A stretch of DNA of 64,000 nucleotides from an uncultured Paracoccaceae bacterium. Its GTDB lineage: Bacteria; Pseudomonadota; Alphaproteobacteria; Rhodobacterales; Rhodobacteraceae. The notes under the pieces are model-generated. The model saw nothing but the letters and a program-made list of their open reading frames with translations. It did no database searches and was not told the origin of the DNA. Below are positions 1 through 9,234 of this stretch, piece by piece; within the stretch, counting starts at the first letter, position 1, and each line of letters begins with the position of its first letter. The stretch covers positions 434,001-498,000 of the forward strand of contig CANMPL010000002.1 in the NCBI GenBank assembly GCA_947499715.1, in the 5' to 3' direction. The position numbers were made by a program, and so were the translations under genes.

Positions 1-752
1 TTGCGGGCCTCGGCGCGGTCTTTCAGGCCATCCAGCGTCTCTGGCAGCGGCTCCGGGTCGGTCTTGGCCTTCTTGAATTTCTTGGCGATCTTGTCGGCGT
101 CATCAAGCATGTTGATCCGCTCCATATCGCTTTCGCCGGACTTCGACATCTTCTTGGTCCCGTCGCGCAGGTTCATCACACGCGTGGCCGGGCCGTCGAT
201 AACCGGTTGAGTTATCGGGAAAAAATCGCATTTGAAGTCGTGGTTGAACTTGGTCGCAATGTCCCGCGTCAATTCCACATGCTGCTTTTGATCCTCGCCC
301 ACTGGCACATGGGTCGCGTGATACAACAGGATATCGGCGGCCATCAGCGACGGATAGGCATAAAGCCCGAGAGATGCTTTTTCCGCACCTGACCCCGCCT
401 TGTCCTTGAACTGCGTCATCCGGTTCATCCAGCCAACACGGGCTACGCAATTGAAAATCCAGCCTAATTCCGCATGAGCCGCAACCTGGCTTTGGTTGAA
501 CAACACCGATTTTTCGGGGTCCAGACCAGCGGCAAGATAGCCTGCCGCGACCTCTCGTGTGGCCTGCGCAAGCTCTGCCGGGTTCTGCCAGACGGTGATC
601 GCGTGCAGATCGACGACGCAATAAACTGTTTCAAAATCAGTACCTTGCATCCCGACGAAGCGTTTGATCGCGCCAAGGTAATTGCCCAGCGTCAACCCGC
701 CAGAGGGTTTGATTCCGGAAAAGACACGGGGCGTAAAGGTTTTGGCAGTCAT
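1..752 (-). CDS. trpS: Tryptophanyl-tRNA synthetase, C-terminus cut by window edge
   Basis: Translating the minus strand from the ATG at 752 gives 250 residues running off the window edge. It would charge tRNA-Trp with tryptophan in the cytoplasm. The class I signatures are visible: PSGGLTLGN (residues 16-24, the HIGH equivalent) and KMSKS (201-205), with the TrpS-typical [10 protein letters not shown] segment between them. Family members are about 330-345 residues, so roughly 90 C-terminal residues lie outside. The gene is divergent from the rhomboid-like gene at 820. trpS near murJ and glnD is a familiar alphaproteobacterial order. Identification is secure. Confidence 0.95.
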   Translation of the reverse strand, partial: MTAKTFTPRVFSGIKPSGGLTLGNYLGAIKRFVGMQGTDFETVYCVVDLHAITVWQNPAELAQATREVAAGYLAAGLDPEKSVLFNQSQVAAHAELGWIFNCVARVGWMNRMTQFKDKAGSGAEKASLGLYAYPSLMAADILLYHATHVPVGEDQKQHVELTRDIATKFNHDFKCDFFPITQPVIDGPATRVMNLRDGTKKMSKSGESDMERINMLDDADKIAKKFKKAKTDPEPLPETLDGLKDRAEAR

Positions 753-819
753 CTGATTATCCGCACTGGTCGTTAGAGACGTCGTCGCTTACCCATGCCA
801 GAGCAAACCGTCAACTTCA

Positions 820-1512
820 ATGAGCCGTCACATGCAAAACCCAAGCCCCGTAAACCCGATCCCGCCGGTGGTGATTGGCCTGTGCCTGATCGCTGTGCTG
901 GTTGAACTGGTGCTCAGTGCCGGGCAATTCGGCGTGGTTGCAGACCGCACCGCAATTGGCTGGCGGATCAATGCGTTACAGGATTATTCGGTCTCGCCCA
1001 GAGTATTGGAATGGATGCTGACGCGGGGCGATTACGCGCCGGAATTGCTGATGCGGTTTGTGACCTATCCCTTTGTCAGCGGCAGCTTTACCCAAGCGCT
1101 TTTTGGCGCGGCTGTTTTGCTGGCCTTGGGCAAGTTTGTCGGCGATGCGCTGGGCAATGTCGCGGTGCTGATCCTGTTTGTGGTCACGACCATTGGTGGG
1201 GCCTTGGTCTTTTGCCTGATCGCCAGTGGCGCAACGCCGCTTTTTGGTTTGTTTCCGCCGGTTTACGGGCTGATCGGGGGTTACACATACGTGATCTGGC
1301 TGCACCTTGGCCGCACCGGGCAAAGCCAATTGGCGGCCTTTCGGTTGATCGGTTTCCTGCTGGCGCTGCAATTGGTTTTTGGCCTGCTGTTTGGCGCAGG
1401 CAACACCTGGATTGCAGAGCTTGCGAGCTTTGTGATCGGGTTTGCAGTGGCGACGGTTCTGGTGCCGGGGGGCTTTGCGGCGCTACTGCACCGCCTGCGT
1501 CAAAGACCTTAG
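820..1512 (+). CDS. Rhomboid-like membrane protein lacking catalytic residues
   Basis: A 230-residue protein with about six hydrophobic segments and the rhomboid layout. The segment GLFPPVYG (residues 143-150) aligns with the GLSGVVYA motif of active rhomboid proteases, but the nucleophilic Ser is replaced by Pro. AELASFVIG (199-207) aligns with the AHIAGLAVG motif, and the catalytic His is Glu. The HxxxN motif of the second membrane segment is also missing. It is therefore likely a pseudoprotease of the inner membrane, role unknown. ATG 820 was chosen; an in-frame ATG at 835 is also possible, and neither has a strong ribosome site. Its TAG stop overlaps the stop of the convergent sugar transferase gene by 4 nt. 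Confidence 0.75.
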   Translation: MSRHMQNPSPVNPIPPVVIGLCLIAVLVELVLSAGQFGVVADRTAIGWRINALQDYSVSPRVLEWMLTRGDYAPELLMRFVTYPFVSGSFTQALFGAAVLLALGKFVGDALGNVAVLILFVVTTIGGALVFCLIASGATPLFGLFPPVYGLIGGYTYVIWLHLGRTGQSQLAAFRLIGFLLALQLVFGLLFGAGNTWIAELASFVIGFAVATVLVPGGFAALLHRLRQRP

Positions 1513-2243
1513 TAACCGGTGCCGCGCAGCACGACTTTGACGGTCTTGGCAAGGATGCGCAGATCGCCCTTGAAGCTGACGTTGCGGGCATAAATCCCGT
1601 CGATATTGGCGCGTTCGGTGAACGACACATCGTTGCGGCGTGACACCTGCCACAGACCGGTGATGCCGGGGCGCAGGGTGTAGTAACCTTCGCCAAGATA
1701 TAGAACTTTTTGGCAGACCATCATCGGGCGGGGGCCAATCAGGCTCATCTCGCCTTTCAGGACGTTCCAGATCTGCGGCAGCTCATCCAGCGAGGTTTTG
1801 CGCAGCAGACGGCCGATGCGGGTGATGCGCGGATCATCGCGCAGCTTTTGGTTGGCTTCCCATTCGGTGCGGTCCTCTGGCGTGGCCTCCAGATGGGCGT
1901 CGAGGGCTGTATCGGCGTTGCGCACCATCGTGCGCAGCTTCCACATGGTGAACAATTTGCCACCTTGGCCAAGGCGTTCCTGCCGATAGAACGGCTTGCC
2001 GCCGGTCAGGAAAATTGCCAGCGCCATCAATGCGATCAGCGGCACAGCGAGGGGTGAGCCGAGCAGCACCAGAACGATATCCAGCGGCCGCTTGAGGTGT
2101 TTGGCATAAAACGTCGCACTTGGTTTTGCGGGGGCTTGCGCACCCCTTGGCGGCATGGTGACAGGACGCAACTGCGGACGGATGGCCGGAACCTTGGGTT
2201 CGGCAGTCGAGGCAGTCATGAGATCCAGCGTTTGCATTGTCAT
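1509..2243 (-). CDS. Sugar transferase, ExoY/WcaJ family (undecaprenyl-phosphate sugar-phosphotransferase)
   Basis: A 244-residue bacterial sugar transferase. Such enzymes move a sugar-1-phosphate from a nucleotide sugar onto undecaprenyl phosphate, the first step of exopolysaccharide or O-antigen building. One membrane segment (about residues 53-75) precedes the cytoplasmic catalytic part, which has the family motifs KLRTM, DELPQIWNVLKGEMSLIGPRP and PGITGLWQVS. The length fits the short ExoY type lacking the extra N-terminal helices. The start has GGAACGGA just upstream. No other polysaccharide gene is nearby, so its product cannot be named. It lies between trpS and murJ, genes often close together in related bacteria, which suggests insertion. 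Confidence 0.9.
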   Translation of the reverse strand: MTMQTLDLMTASTAEPKVPAIRPQLRPVTMPPRGAQAPAKPSATFYAKHLKRPLDIVLVLLGSPLAVPLIALMALAIFLTGGKPFYRQERLGQGGKLFTMWKLRTMVRNADTALDAHLEATPEDRTEWEANQKLRDDPRITRIGRLLRKTSLDELPQIWNVLKGEMSLIGPRPMMVCQKVLYLGEGYYTLRPGITGLWQVSRRNDVSFTERANIDGIYARNVSFKGDLRILAKTVKVVLRGTGY

Positions 2244-2377
2244 CTTTTCCGTTCCAAGCGACTTCTTTGTCGAGATTTAAAGACAAAGAAAGATAAAATT
2301 GTGACGGATTTGCGCCTTTCACCGTACTTAATTACTGCAACGCCACCTCGTTGGGTGGAGCTGGCCAAACTATCAGC

Positions 2378-3925
2378 TTATCGCCGCAGCGCCCGGCGAA
2401 ACTCGCCCAGCTTAAACGCGCCGATCAACTGACCGATGGCAAAGTAGGAAACAACCCCGACCGCCACCATCAGGCCAAGCACTGCATAGCGCAGGGTTGG
2501 GGTCGACAGATAGGGGGAAAGGGCGACGCTCATGCCCCATAAAACAAGGCCCATCGCCAGCGAGGCGGCGACGATCCGCCAGATCCGAAAGCGAAATCTG
2601 TCATCAATTTGAGAGGCTTGCCCCATGTCGCGCGATCCCCGCCACAGCAGCACGACCATCGCCCAACCGGTCAGCGTCGTGCCAATGGCGGCGGCGATAA
2701 AGCCCACAAACGGTGACAGGCCAACGGCGATCACAAGGTTCAGCACCATCGCCACAAGTGCATATTGGAACGGGCGGCGGGTATCTTCGCGGGCGAAAAA
2801 CAGCGGCTGCAACGCCTTTTGCATCACAAAAGCAGGCAGCCCCAACCCGTAAACCGCAACCGCGAGGGCTGTGGCCTGCGTGTCGGTGGCGGTAAAGGCA
2901 CCGCGTTCAAACAGCACGCTGACCAGCGGGCCGGGGATCACCAAAAGTGCTACGGCAGCGGGGATCGTGAGCGCGAGGCTTAGCTCAGCGGCGCGGTTAA
3001 AGGCGTCCTGCCCCCCGGCGGCATCGCCCGCCCCCAGACGGCGGGCAAGGTCAGGCAAAAGCACCACGCCAATGGCGATGCCCACCACACCAAGCGGCAG
3101 TTGATAGAGCCGGTCAGCATAGGACAGCCATGCCACAGCGCCGTCAAAGAAGCTGGCAACCTGACGGCCCACCAGCAGGTTGATCTGCACGACACCCCCC
3201 GCAAGGGCCGCGGGGGCTGCGATGATGGCAAGGCGTTTGAGTTCGGGCGTCATGCGCGGCAGGCCAAGGCGTAACGGATAGCCCGCGCCTTTGGCGGCCC
3301 ACCAGACCAGCGCCAGTTGCGCCACACCGGCAATCGGCACGGCCCAGGACAGGTTGGTGCCGATGTCGCGTGCCCCGTCACCGGTGCTTGCCCCCCAAAG
3401 GATTGCGGCCACAAAGACCACGTTCAGCAGGACCGGTGCTGCGGCGGCGGCAGCAAAGCGGCCCGTCGCATTCAGAACGCCGGACATCAGGGCTGCCAGA
3501 GAGATGAACAGGATATACGGAAAGGCGACGCGGCCATAGGCGACGGTGAGATCAAATCGCACATCGCCGACAAAGCCGCTGGCCATCAGTGTCACAAGGG
3601 CCGGCATGAAGATCACGCCGAGGGCCGTGAAGATCGACAAGATAAAGGCCATCCCGACAAAGGCGTCCTGCGCGAACCGCAATGGGCCATCACCGCTTTC
3701 GAGCTTTTTGGCGAACATCGGGATGAAGGCCATGTTGAACGCGCCTTCGGCAAAGAAGCGGCGAAAGAGGTTAGGCAGCGAGAAAGCGATCAGGAATGCC
3801 TCTGCCACGACACCGGTGCCAAGGAAGGCCGCGATCAGGATGTCCCGCACAAAGCCCAGCACCCGGCTGAGCAGGGTCCAGACACCCACGGTAAAGAAAC
3901 CTGCCATCAGCCGGATCGGTTTCAT
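2378..3925 (-). CDS. murJ: Lipid II flippase MurJ (MviN)
   Basis: A 515-residue polytopic inner-membrane protein of the MOP/MviN superfamily that flips lipid II to the periplasm for peptidoglycan synthesis. The N-terminal signature is clear: LLSRVLGFVRD (about 18-28), then AFLIAFSLPNLFRRFFAEGA. Fourteen hydrophobic segments are expected and the length is normal. The start ATG overlaps the glnD stop by 4 nt (ATGA), so translation is probably coupled to glnD. The glnD-murJ pairing is common in alphaproteobacteria. Confidence 0.95.
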   Translation of the reverse strand: MKPIRLMAGFFTVGVWTLLSRVLGFVRDILIAAFLGTGVVAEAFLIAFSLPNLFRRFFAEGAFNMAFIPMFAKKLESGDGPLRFAQDAFVGMAFILSIFTALGVIFMPALVTLMASGFVGDVRFDLTVAYGRVAFPYILFISLAALMSGVLNATGRFAAAAAAPVLLNVVFVAAILWGASTGDGARDIGTNLSWAVPIAGVAQLALVWWAAKGAGYPLRLGLPRMTPELKRLAIIAAPAALAGGVVQINLLVGRQVASFFDGAVAWLSYADRLYQLPLGVVGIAIGVVLLPDLARRLGAGDAAGGQDAFNRAAELSLALTIPAAVALLVIPGPLVSVLFERGAFTATDTQATALAVAVYGLGLPAFVMQKALQPLFFAREDTRRPFQYALVAMVLNLVIAVGLSPFVGFIAAAIGTTLTGWAMVVLLWRGSRDMGQASQIDDRFRFRIWRIVAASLAMGLVLWGMSVALSPYLSTPTLRYAVLGLMVAVGVVSYFAIGQLIGAFKLGEFRRALRR

Positions 3926-6747
3926 GACTGCGCCCGCTCTGCGCCTTGCACGATGGCGCTGCGCAACTTGGCCTCAAGCGCTGTGCGTTTGGCCTCTGAA
4001 TGGAATTTCAGGCCGACCATATCCTTGACATAGAAGGTATCGACGACTTGTTCGCCGTAGGTGGCGATGACGGCAGAGGCGATATAGACATGCGCGTTCG
4101 CAAGGGTCCGGGTGAGGTCATACAAAAGGCCCGCACGGTCGCGGGTGTCGACCTCGATGATGGTGTAAATCTCGGACCCGTCGTTATCAAAGGTGATGGT
4201 CGTCGGCACCTTGAAGGCGCGTTCGCGTTTCTTGATCTTGTCGCGGTCGACCAGTGCGTCGCGGGCCACGACCTCTCCCCTGAGGGTCTTGACGATCATC
4301 TGGCGCAGGCGCGGCAGGCGCGAGGTTTCATAGGGCGCGCCTTCGGCGTCCTGAAGCCAGAAGACGGCCGTGGCATAGCCATCCTTGGACGTATAGGTCC
4401 GCGCGTCGACCACATTGGCCCCCACCAGCGCAAGGGCCCCGGTCATGCGGCTGAATAGGCCGGGATGGTCGACCATCGCGAAACAGGCGCGGGTCGCGTC
4501 GCGGTCTTCATCCGGCATTAGGTCAATGCTGATTTCCTTGTCGTTGATATCCGCCAGAAGTTTGGCAAAGACGACATGGGTGGCGGGCGGCAGGCCCTGC
4601 CAATAGGTGCCGTAATGGCGGCTGACCTCTGCCCGCAGGTCCTTGGCGTCCCAGTCGGCAAGGGCGGCCCGCAGGGCGCGCTTGGCTTCAGTCTCTCTGC
4701 TTTCGCGGTTGAGGTCTTCGAGCCCGTTTTCAAGCACATCGCGGGTGGCGCGATAGAGGTTGCGGATCAGCACCGCTTTCCAGTTGTTCCAGGTGCCCGG
4801 ACCCACGCCACGGATATCGCAGACGGTCAGCACGGTCAGAAGATCCAGCCGTTCGACGGATTTCACCGCATTGGCAAAGCCACGCACGGTGCGCGGTTCG
4901 GCGATGTCACGCTTTTGCGCGGTATCCGACATCAACAGGTGGTAGCGGATCAGCCATTCGACCGTCTCGCATTCCTTTTTGTTCAGCCCCAGCCGAGGGG
5001 CCACCTTGCGGGCGATCTTGGCCCCAAGGATCGAGTGATCCTCGTCCCGGCCCTTGCCGATGTCATGCAGCAGCAGTGCGACGTAAAGCACCTTGCGGTT
5101 CACGCCGCGCTTGAGGATGCCGGAGGCGATGGGCAGATCCTCGATCAGCTCTTCGCGTTCGATCTGGGCCAGCTGGCTGATGACCTGAATGGTGTGTTCG
5201 TCCACCGTGTAGTGGTGATACATGTTGAATTGCATCATCGCCACGATAGGGGCGAATTCGGGGATGAACGCGGCCAGCAGATCCAGTTCGTTCATCCGGC
5301 GCAGGGCGCGTTCGGGGTTGCCGTGTTTCAGCAAGAGCCCCAAAAACAACCGGTTGGCTTCCTTGCTGTCGCGCATCTCTGCATCGACCAGATCAAGGTT
5401 CGAGGTGATCAGCCGCATGGCATCGGGATGGATCAGCGTGCCGGTGCGCAGCGCCTCTTCGAACAGGCGCAGCATGTTCAAAGGGTCGGTCAGAAACGCC
5501 TTGGGCGCTGACACGGTGATGCGGTTTTGCTTAATCGCATAGGGCTTTTTGACGGTCTTGCGGCGGCTGAGCAGCCGTTGCAGCATCGGTTCGGGCTTGG
5601 TGTGGTTCTTTTCCTGCGCCGTCAGAAAGATCCGGGTCAGATCGCCGACGCTGGTAGCGTGGCGAAAATAGGCCTGCATGAAGTGTTCCACGCCGCGCCG
5701 CCCGCCACGGTCGGCGTACCCCATCGCATCTGCCACGGCGACCTGCATGTCAAACGACAGCTGATCCACGGCACGGCCTGCTATCAGGTGCAAGTGGCAG
5801 CGCACCGCCCAAAGAAATTCATGTGCGGCGCGGAACGTCTCGTATTCGTCATCGGTAAAGACCTTATGCGCGACCAGTTCAGAGGCCTCGCTGACGCCGT
5901 GGATATATTTGCCGATCCAGTAGAGCGATTGCAGATCCCGCAGCCCGCCTTTGCCCTCTTTCACGCTGGGTTCAACCATATAGCGTTGGCCGCCCTGCTT
6001 GATGTGACGCGCCTCACGCTCAGCCAGCTTGGCCTCGACAAAGTCGGATTTGGTGGCGCGGAACAGGTCCTTGCGCAGCTTTGTCACAAGCGTGTCGGCC
6101 AATGCGACATCGCCGGTCAGATGGCGCATTTCTACCAGCGACGTGCGGATGGTGTAGTCTTCGCGAGCCAGCCGCAGGCAGTCCTTAACCGTGCGGCTGG
6201 CGTGGCCGACCTTGAGCTTGAGATCCCACAGCATGTAAAGGCTGCTTTCGATGACGCTTTCGGCCCATGGGGTCAATTTGTAGGGCGTCAGGAACAGCAG
6301 ATCGACATCCGAAAACGGGGCCATTTCGCCCCGGCCAGAACCACCCACGGCGATGACGCTCAGCCGTTCGCCTTCGGTCGGATTGGGCAGCGGATGCAGC
6401 CGGGTGCGGGACACATCAAGCACCGTTGTGACCAGCTGATCGGTCAGCCAGCTATAGGCACGGACCGTGGGGCGGGCACGAAAGGGGGCGGCCTGAAAGG
6501 CGGTCGCGATGGCGGCGCGCCCGTGGCTTTGTGCCGCGGTGAGGGTTTGCACCGTCGCCTGCCGGATGGCGCGATCGTCCTTGGCATCGGCAAAGGCCGA
6601 TTGCAGCGCGGCCTGTACCGCGGCGGCATCAAAAATATCCAACGCCGGACAAATCAGATTGTCCGGCGCAGAGACGTTTTCAGTGGTGTTTGGGGCCGGA
6701 TCAGAAACCGGCGCCACCAAAGCTGCGGGGGGCTGGCTCAAGGACAA
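3922..6747 (-). CDS. glnD: PII uridylyltransferase / uridylyl-removing enzyme GlnD
   Basis: A 941-residue bifunctional sensor of glutamine that uridylylates and deuridylylates PII proteins to control nitrogen assimilation. In order it shows the nucleotidyltransferase motif GGSGRGEMAPFSDVDLLF (135-152), the HD phosphohydrolase motif HDIGKGRDED (561-570) and two C-terminal ACT domains (about 740-815 and 850-925). The start is not an ATG: TTG at 6747, preceded by CAGG, is the best candidate and overlaps the upstream lipoprotein gene by 47 nt. GTG at 6717 is the alternative; no start codon follows the upstream stop before conserved sequence. It is coupled to murJ by a 4-nt overlap. Confidence 0.95.
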   Translation of the reverse strand: MSLSQPPAALVAPVSDPAPNTTENVSAPDNLICPALDIFDAAAVQAALQSAFADAKDDRAIRQATVQTLTAAQSHGRAAIATAFQAAPFRARPTVRAYSWLTDQLVTTVLDVSRTRLHPLPNPTEGERLSVIAVGGSGRGEMAPFSDVDLLFLTPYKLTPWAESVIESSLYMLWDLKLKVGHASRTVKDCLRLAREDYTIRTSLVEMRHLTGDVALADTLVTKLRKDLFRATKSDFVEAKLAEREARHIKQGGQRYMVEPSVKEGKGGLRDLQSLYWIGKYIHGVSEASELVAHKVFTDDEYETFRAAHEFLWAVRCHLHLIAGRAVDQLSFDMQVAVADAMGYADRGGRRGVEHFMQAYFRHATSVGDLTRIFLTAQEKNHTKPEPMLQRLLSRRKTVKKPYAIKQNRITVSAPKAFLTDPLNMLRLFEEALRTGTLIHPDAMRLITSNLDLVDAEMRDSKEANRLFLGLLLKHGNPERALRRMNELDLLAAFIPEFAPIVAMMQFNMYHHYTVDEHTIQVISQLAQIEREELIEDLPIASGILKRGVNRKVLYVALLLHDIGKGRDEDHSILGAKIARKVAPRLGLNKKECETVEWLIRYHLLMSDTAQKRDIAEPRTVRGFANAVKSVERLDLLTVLTVCDIRGVGPGTWNNWKAVLIRNLYRATRDVLENGLEDLNRESRETEAKRALRAALADWDAKDLRAEVSRHYGTYWQGLPPATHVVFAKLLADINDKEISIDLMPDEDRDATRACFAMVDHPGLFSRMTGALALVGANVVDARTYTSKDGYATAVFWLQDAEGAPYETSRLPRLRQMIVKTLRGEVVARDALVDRDKIKKRERAFKVPTTITFDNDGSEIYTIIEVDTRDRAGLLYDLTRTLANAHVYIASAVIATYGEQVVDTFYVKDMVGLKFHSEAKRTALEAKLRSAIVQGAERAQS

Positions 6748-7888
6748 CGACCTGATTGTTACGAATGGTTGCGACGGCCAGACCGCGCTGGTTCAGGCCA
6801 TTTGGCATCAGGCGGAAGATGCCGCTTGTGCCTTGGAAGCCCTGGCTTGTGGTCAGCGCATTTTTGGTCAGCGCATTGGAATCGCCACGCGCGACCAGCG
6901 CACCGATGGCGGCGATCCCGTCATAAGCGAGACCTGCCAGCGGGTGCGGCGCTTCGCCATAGACGCTGGCATAACGGGCCTCAAAATTGGCGGACATCGC
7001 GCGGTCGGGCAGGGCAAAAAGGCCGCCCTGAAGGCCCGGCAGGGACAGGGCCTGCGGCACGGCGTTCCAGCGCTGAAGGCCGATGAACTGGGTGTCGGCC
7101 GGGTTCACGCCGGCCTCTGGCAGGGCGGTGGCAAGGATCGGCAGGTCAGCATTGACGCCGCCGGTCAAAAAGACCGCATCAGCGCCACCGGCCTTGATTG
7201 CGCCCGCGATACGGCCCGTGGATCCAAGGATCCCCTGTTGCGACAATGGATAGCTTTCCACTGCGGCGACCTGACCGCCGTTGCTGCGCACAGCGCGGGT
7301 GATCGCGTCGCGACCGACCTGGCCACCAAGGTCATCACCGTGGACCACGGCAAAGCGCGTGTTGCCCTGACGGGCGGCATATTGCACCAGCCGGTTGGCG
7401 GTATTGTCAAAGGTGGCCCCCAGCACAAAGACGTTGCCGCCTGCGATGGTGGGGTTATTCGAGAACGCCAGCACGTTGATGTTGCGCGACGCAACCGCGA
7501 CACCAGCGGCATTTGCGGATTCCGCGAACAGCGGGCCAAGCAGGATCTTGGCGCCATCATTGGCCGCTTGCGTCGCGACGCTGGCGGCCTGAACCGGGTC
7601 GCTGCCGGTGTTGTAGACGCGCAGATCAACCTCGACCCCGTTGAGGTCAGAGATCGCCAAACGGGCGGCATTTTCAAGGTTGGCGGCAAGGAACTGATCG
7701 CTGCCCGCCGCAGAGCCGCCGGGCACCAAAAGGGCAACCTGCACGGGGGCTGCGGTATCAATGCGTTGGCCGGTGTTGGCGCCGGGGGCGACGATTCCGG
7801 TTGTGGCGCAGGCAGAAACCCACAAGAAGGACATAAAGGCCATCAGCAAGGTGGAAATCTTGCGAGGGCGCGGCAAAACGGCAAACAT
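6701..7888 (-). CDS. Penicillin-binding protein activator, LpoA-like lipoprotein
   Basis: A 395-residue lipoprotein with a periplasmic-binding fold related to the Leu/Ile/Val-binding family. The signal peptide ends in a lipobox (VSAC, Cys27). The mature part begins with the VALLVPGG strand and carries binding-protein segments such as GAKILLGPLFAE and VHGDDLGGQVGRDAI. By homology and position (divergent from rsmI, as in E. coli) it probably stimulates peptidoglycan synthases from the outer membrane. The start at 7888 was preferred to an upstream ATG (7927) because AAGGAAG sits 8 nt before it. Its 3' end overlaps glnD by 47 nt. Confidence 0.85.
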   Translation of the reverse strand: MFAVLPRPRKISTLLMAFMSFLWVSACATTGIVAPGANTGQRIDTAAPVQVALLVPGGSAAGSDQFLAANLENAARLAISDLNGVEVDLRVYNTGSDPVQAASVATQAANDGAKILLGPLFAESANAAGVAVASRNINVLAFSNNPTIAGGNVFVLGATFDNTANRLVQYAARQGNTRFAVVHGDDLGGQVGRDAITRAVRSNGGQVAAVESYPLSQQGILGSTGRIAGAIKAGGADAVFLTGGVNADLPILATALPEAGVNPADTQFIGLQRWNAVPQALSLPGLQGGLFALPDRAMSANFEARYASVYGEAPHPLAGLAYDGIAAIGALVARGDSNALTKNALTTSQGFQGTSGIFRLMPNGLNQRGLAVATIRNNQVVVLEPAPRSFGGAGF

Positions 7889-7953
7889 GGGACAGCTTCC
7901 TTTGGTGCTCTGATCGGGGATCATCATAGGGCCGGGGGCGAAAGGGTCTAGGT

Positions 7954-8814
7954 ATGAATTTCAAAGCTTCTCCCCTTGCGCCGGGGCTTTATCTGGTGGC
8001 GACGCCGATTGGGTCGGCGCGCGATATCACGCTGCGGGCGCTGGATGTGCTGGCAAGTGCCGATGTGATTGCCGCCGAAGACACACGAACGGCGCGAAAA
8101 CTGATGGAAATTCATGGTGTTGGCCTGAATGGCCGGCCTGTGGTGGCGTTTCACGACCACTCGGGCGATGGCGCGGTCAAGCGTCTGGTGGCCGATATGA
8201 CGGGCGGCAAATCGGTGGCCTATGTGTCAGAGGCCGGCACGCCACTTATTGCCGATCCGGGATACGAGCTTGGGCGGGCCGCAGCGGCGGCGGGGGTGGC
8301 GGTGACCACAGCGCCCGGCCCGTCGGCGGTGATCGCAGCGCTTACGGTGTCAGGCCTGCCGACAGACCGTTTTGCCTTTGTGGGCTTTTTGCCGTCGGGC
8401 AAGACCCAGCGCGAGACCGAGATTGCGGCCCTGCGCGATACGCCGTTTACGCTGGTATTTTATGAAAGCCCCAAGCGTGTTCATGGATTATTATTGAGTT
8501 TGTTGAATGTTCTAGGAGACGCGCGCGAGGCGGTGGTGTGCCGGGAGTTGACCAAACGGTTCGAAGAGGTGTCGCGCGGCACCTTGGGCCAGCTGGCTGG
8601 TGATTTTGAAGGTCGCGCCGTGAAGGGCGAAATTGTTGTGCTTGTTGGTCGTGCGGGCGCAGAGGTGGTTGATGATGATGCGATTGCACGGGCGCTGCGC
8701 GAGGCGATGCAGACGATGCGGATGAAAGATGCGGCAACAACGGTGGCAGGGGCATTCGGATTGCCCCGCAGGCAGGTTTATCAGCTTGCCCTGACATTGG
8801 AGAAAGACACATGA
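7954..8814 (+). CDS. rsmI: 16S rRNA (cytidine(1402)-2'-O)-methyltransferase RsmI
   Basis: A 286-residue SAM-dependent tetrapyrrole-methylase-fold enzyme that 2'-O-methylates C1402 of 16S rRNA. Diagnostic segments are LYLVATPIGSARDITLRALDV near the start, AEDTRTARKLM, FHDHSGDG, VSEAGTPLIADPGYEL and FYESPKRV. The length is typical. It is divergent from the LpoA-like gene and overlaps yraN by 4 nt, matching the enterobacterial rsmI/lpoA/yraN neighbourhood. Confidence 0.95.
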   Translation: MNFKASPLAPGLYLVATPIGSARDITLRALDVLASADVIAAEDTRTARKLMEIHGVGLNGRPVVAFHDHSGDGAVKRLVADMTGGKSVAYVSEAGTPLIADPGYELGRAAAAAGVAVTTAPGPSAVIAALTVSGLPTDRFAFVGFLPSGKTQRETEIAALRDTPFTLVFYESPKRVHGLLLSLLNVLGDAREAVVCRELTKRFEEVSRGTLGQLAGDFEGRAVKGEIVVLVGRAGAEVVDDDAIARALREAMQTMRMKDAATTVAGAFGLPRRQVYQLALTLEKDT

Positions 8815-9167
8815 GTGGACGCACAAGTTATTATGCCGGGGCAGCAGCCGAAGATATTGTTGCCACCGATTATGCTCGCCGTGGTCGGCCAGAATTGAAC
8901 CGTCGCTGGCGCGGATCTGCGGGCGAGGTGGATCTGATCGTCAAGGAAGGCGACTGCATCGTCTTTGTCGAGGTCAAGAAAAGCCGGAATTTTGCGCAGG
9001 CTGCGGCGCGTTTGTCGCGGCGGCAGATGGACCGGATCTATGGCGCGGCGTCGGAATATATTGCGGGTGAACCCAAGGGCCAATTGACAGATGTGCGTTT
9101 TGACGTGGCGCTGGTGAATGGACAGGGTACTGTGCAGATCATCGAAAACGCCTTTATGGATGCCTGA
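8811..9167 (+). CDS. YraN family protein (UPF0102), nuclease-fold
   Basis: A 118-residue protein with the restriction-endonuclease-like core of the UPF0102/YraN family: GEVDLIVKEGD followed by IVFVEVKKS gives the E-x-D...E-x-K arrangement. The usual AAEDIVATDYARRGRPELNRRWRG N-terminal region is present in outline. Biochemical function is not settled for the family. Its ATG overlaps the rsmI TGA, so the two are translationally coupled. Confidence 0.9.
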   Translation: MSGRTSYYAGAAAEDIVATDYARRGRPELNRRWRGSAGEVDLIVKEGDCIVFVEVKKSRNFAQAAARLSRRQMDRIYGAASEYIAGEPKGQLTDVRFDVALVNGQGTVQIIENAFMDA

Positions 9168-9234
9168 CGCCCCCCATTGCACATGATCCCACCTTGCCCC
9201 ATGTAATGCGCAGAATTTGCCACGAGGGGGCCCC

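Noticed and set aside
5527-7086. Long open frame on the plus strand opposite glnD
   Set aside because: It is antisense to a complete glnD with all domains, has a GC-rich shadow composition and no ribosome site or motif.
6509-7951. 480-residue plus-strand frame opposite the LpoA-like gene
   Set aside because: Antisense to a well supported lipoprotein gene; composition is that of a shadow frame.
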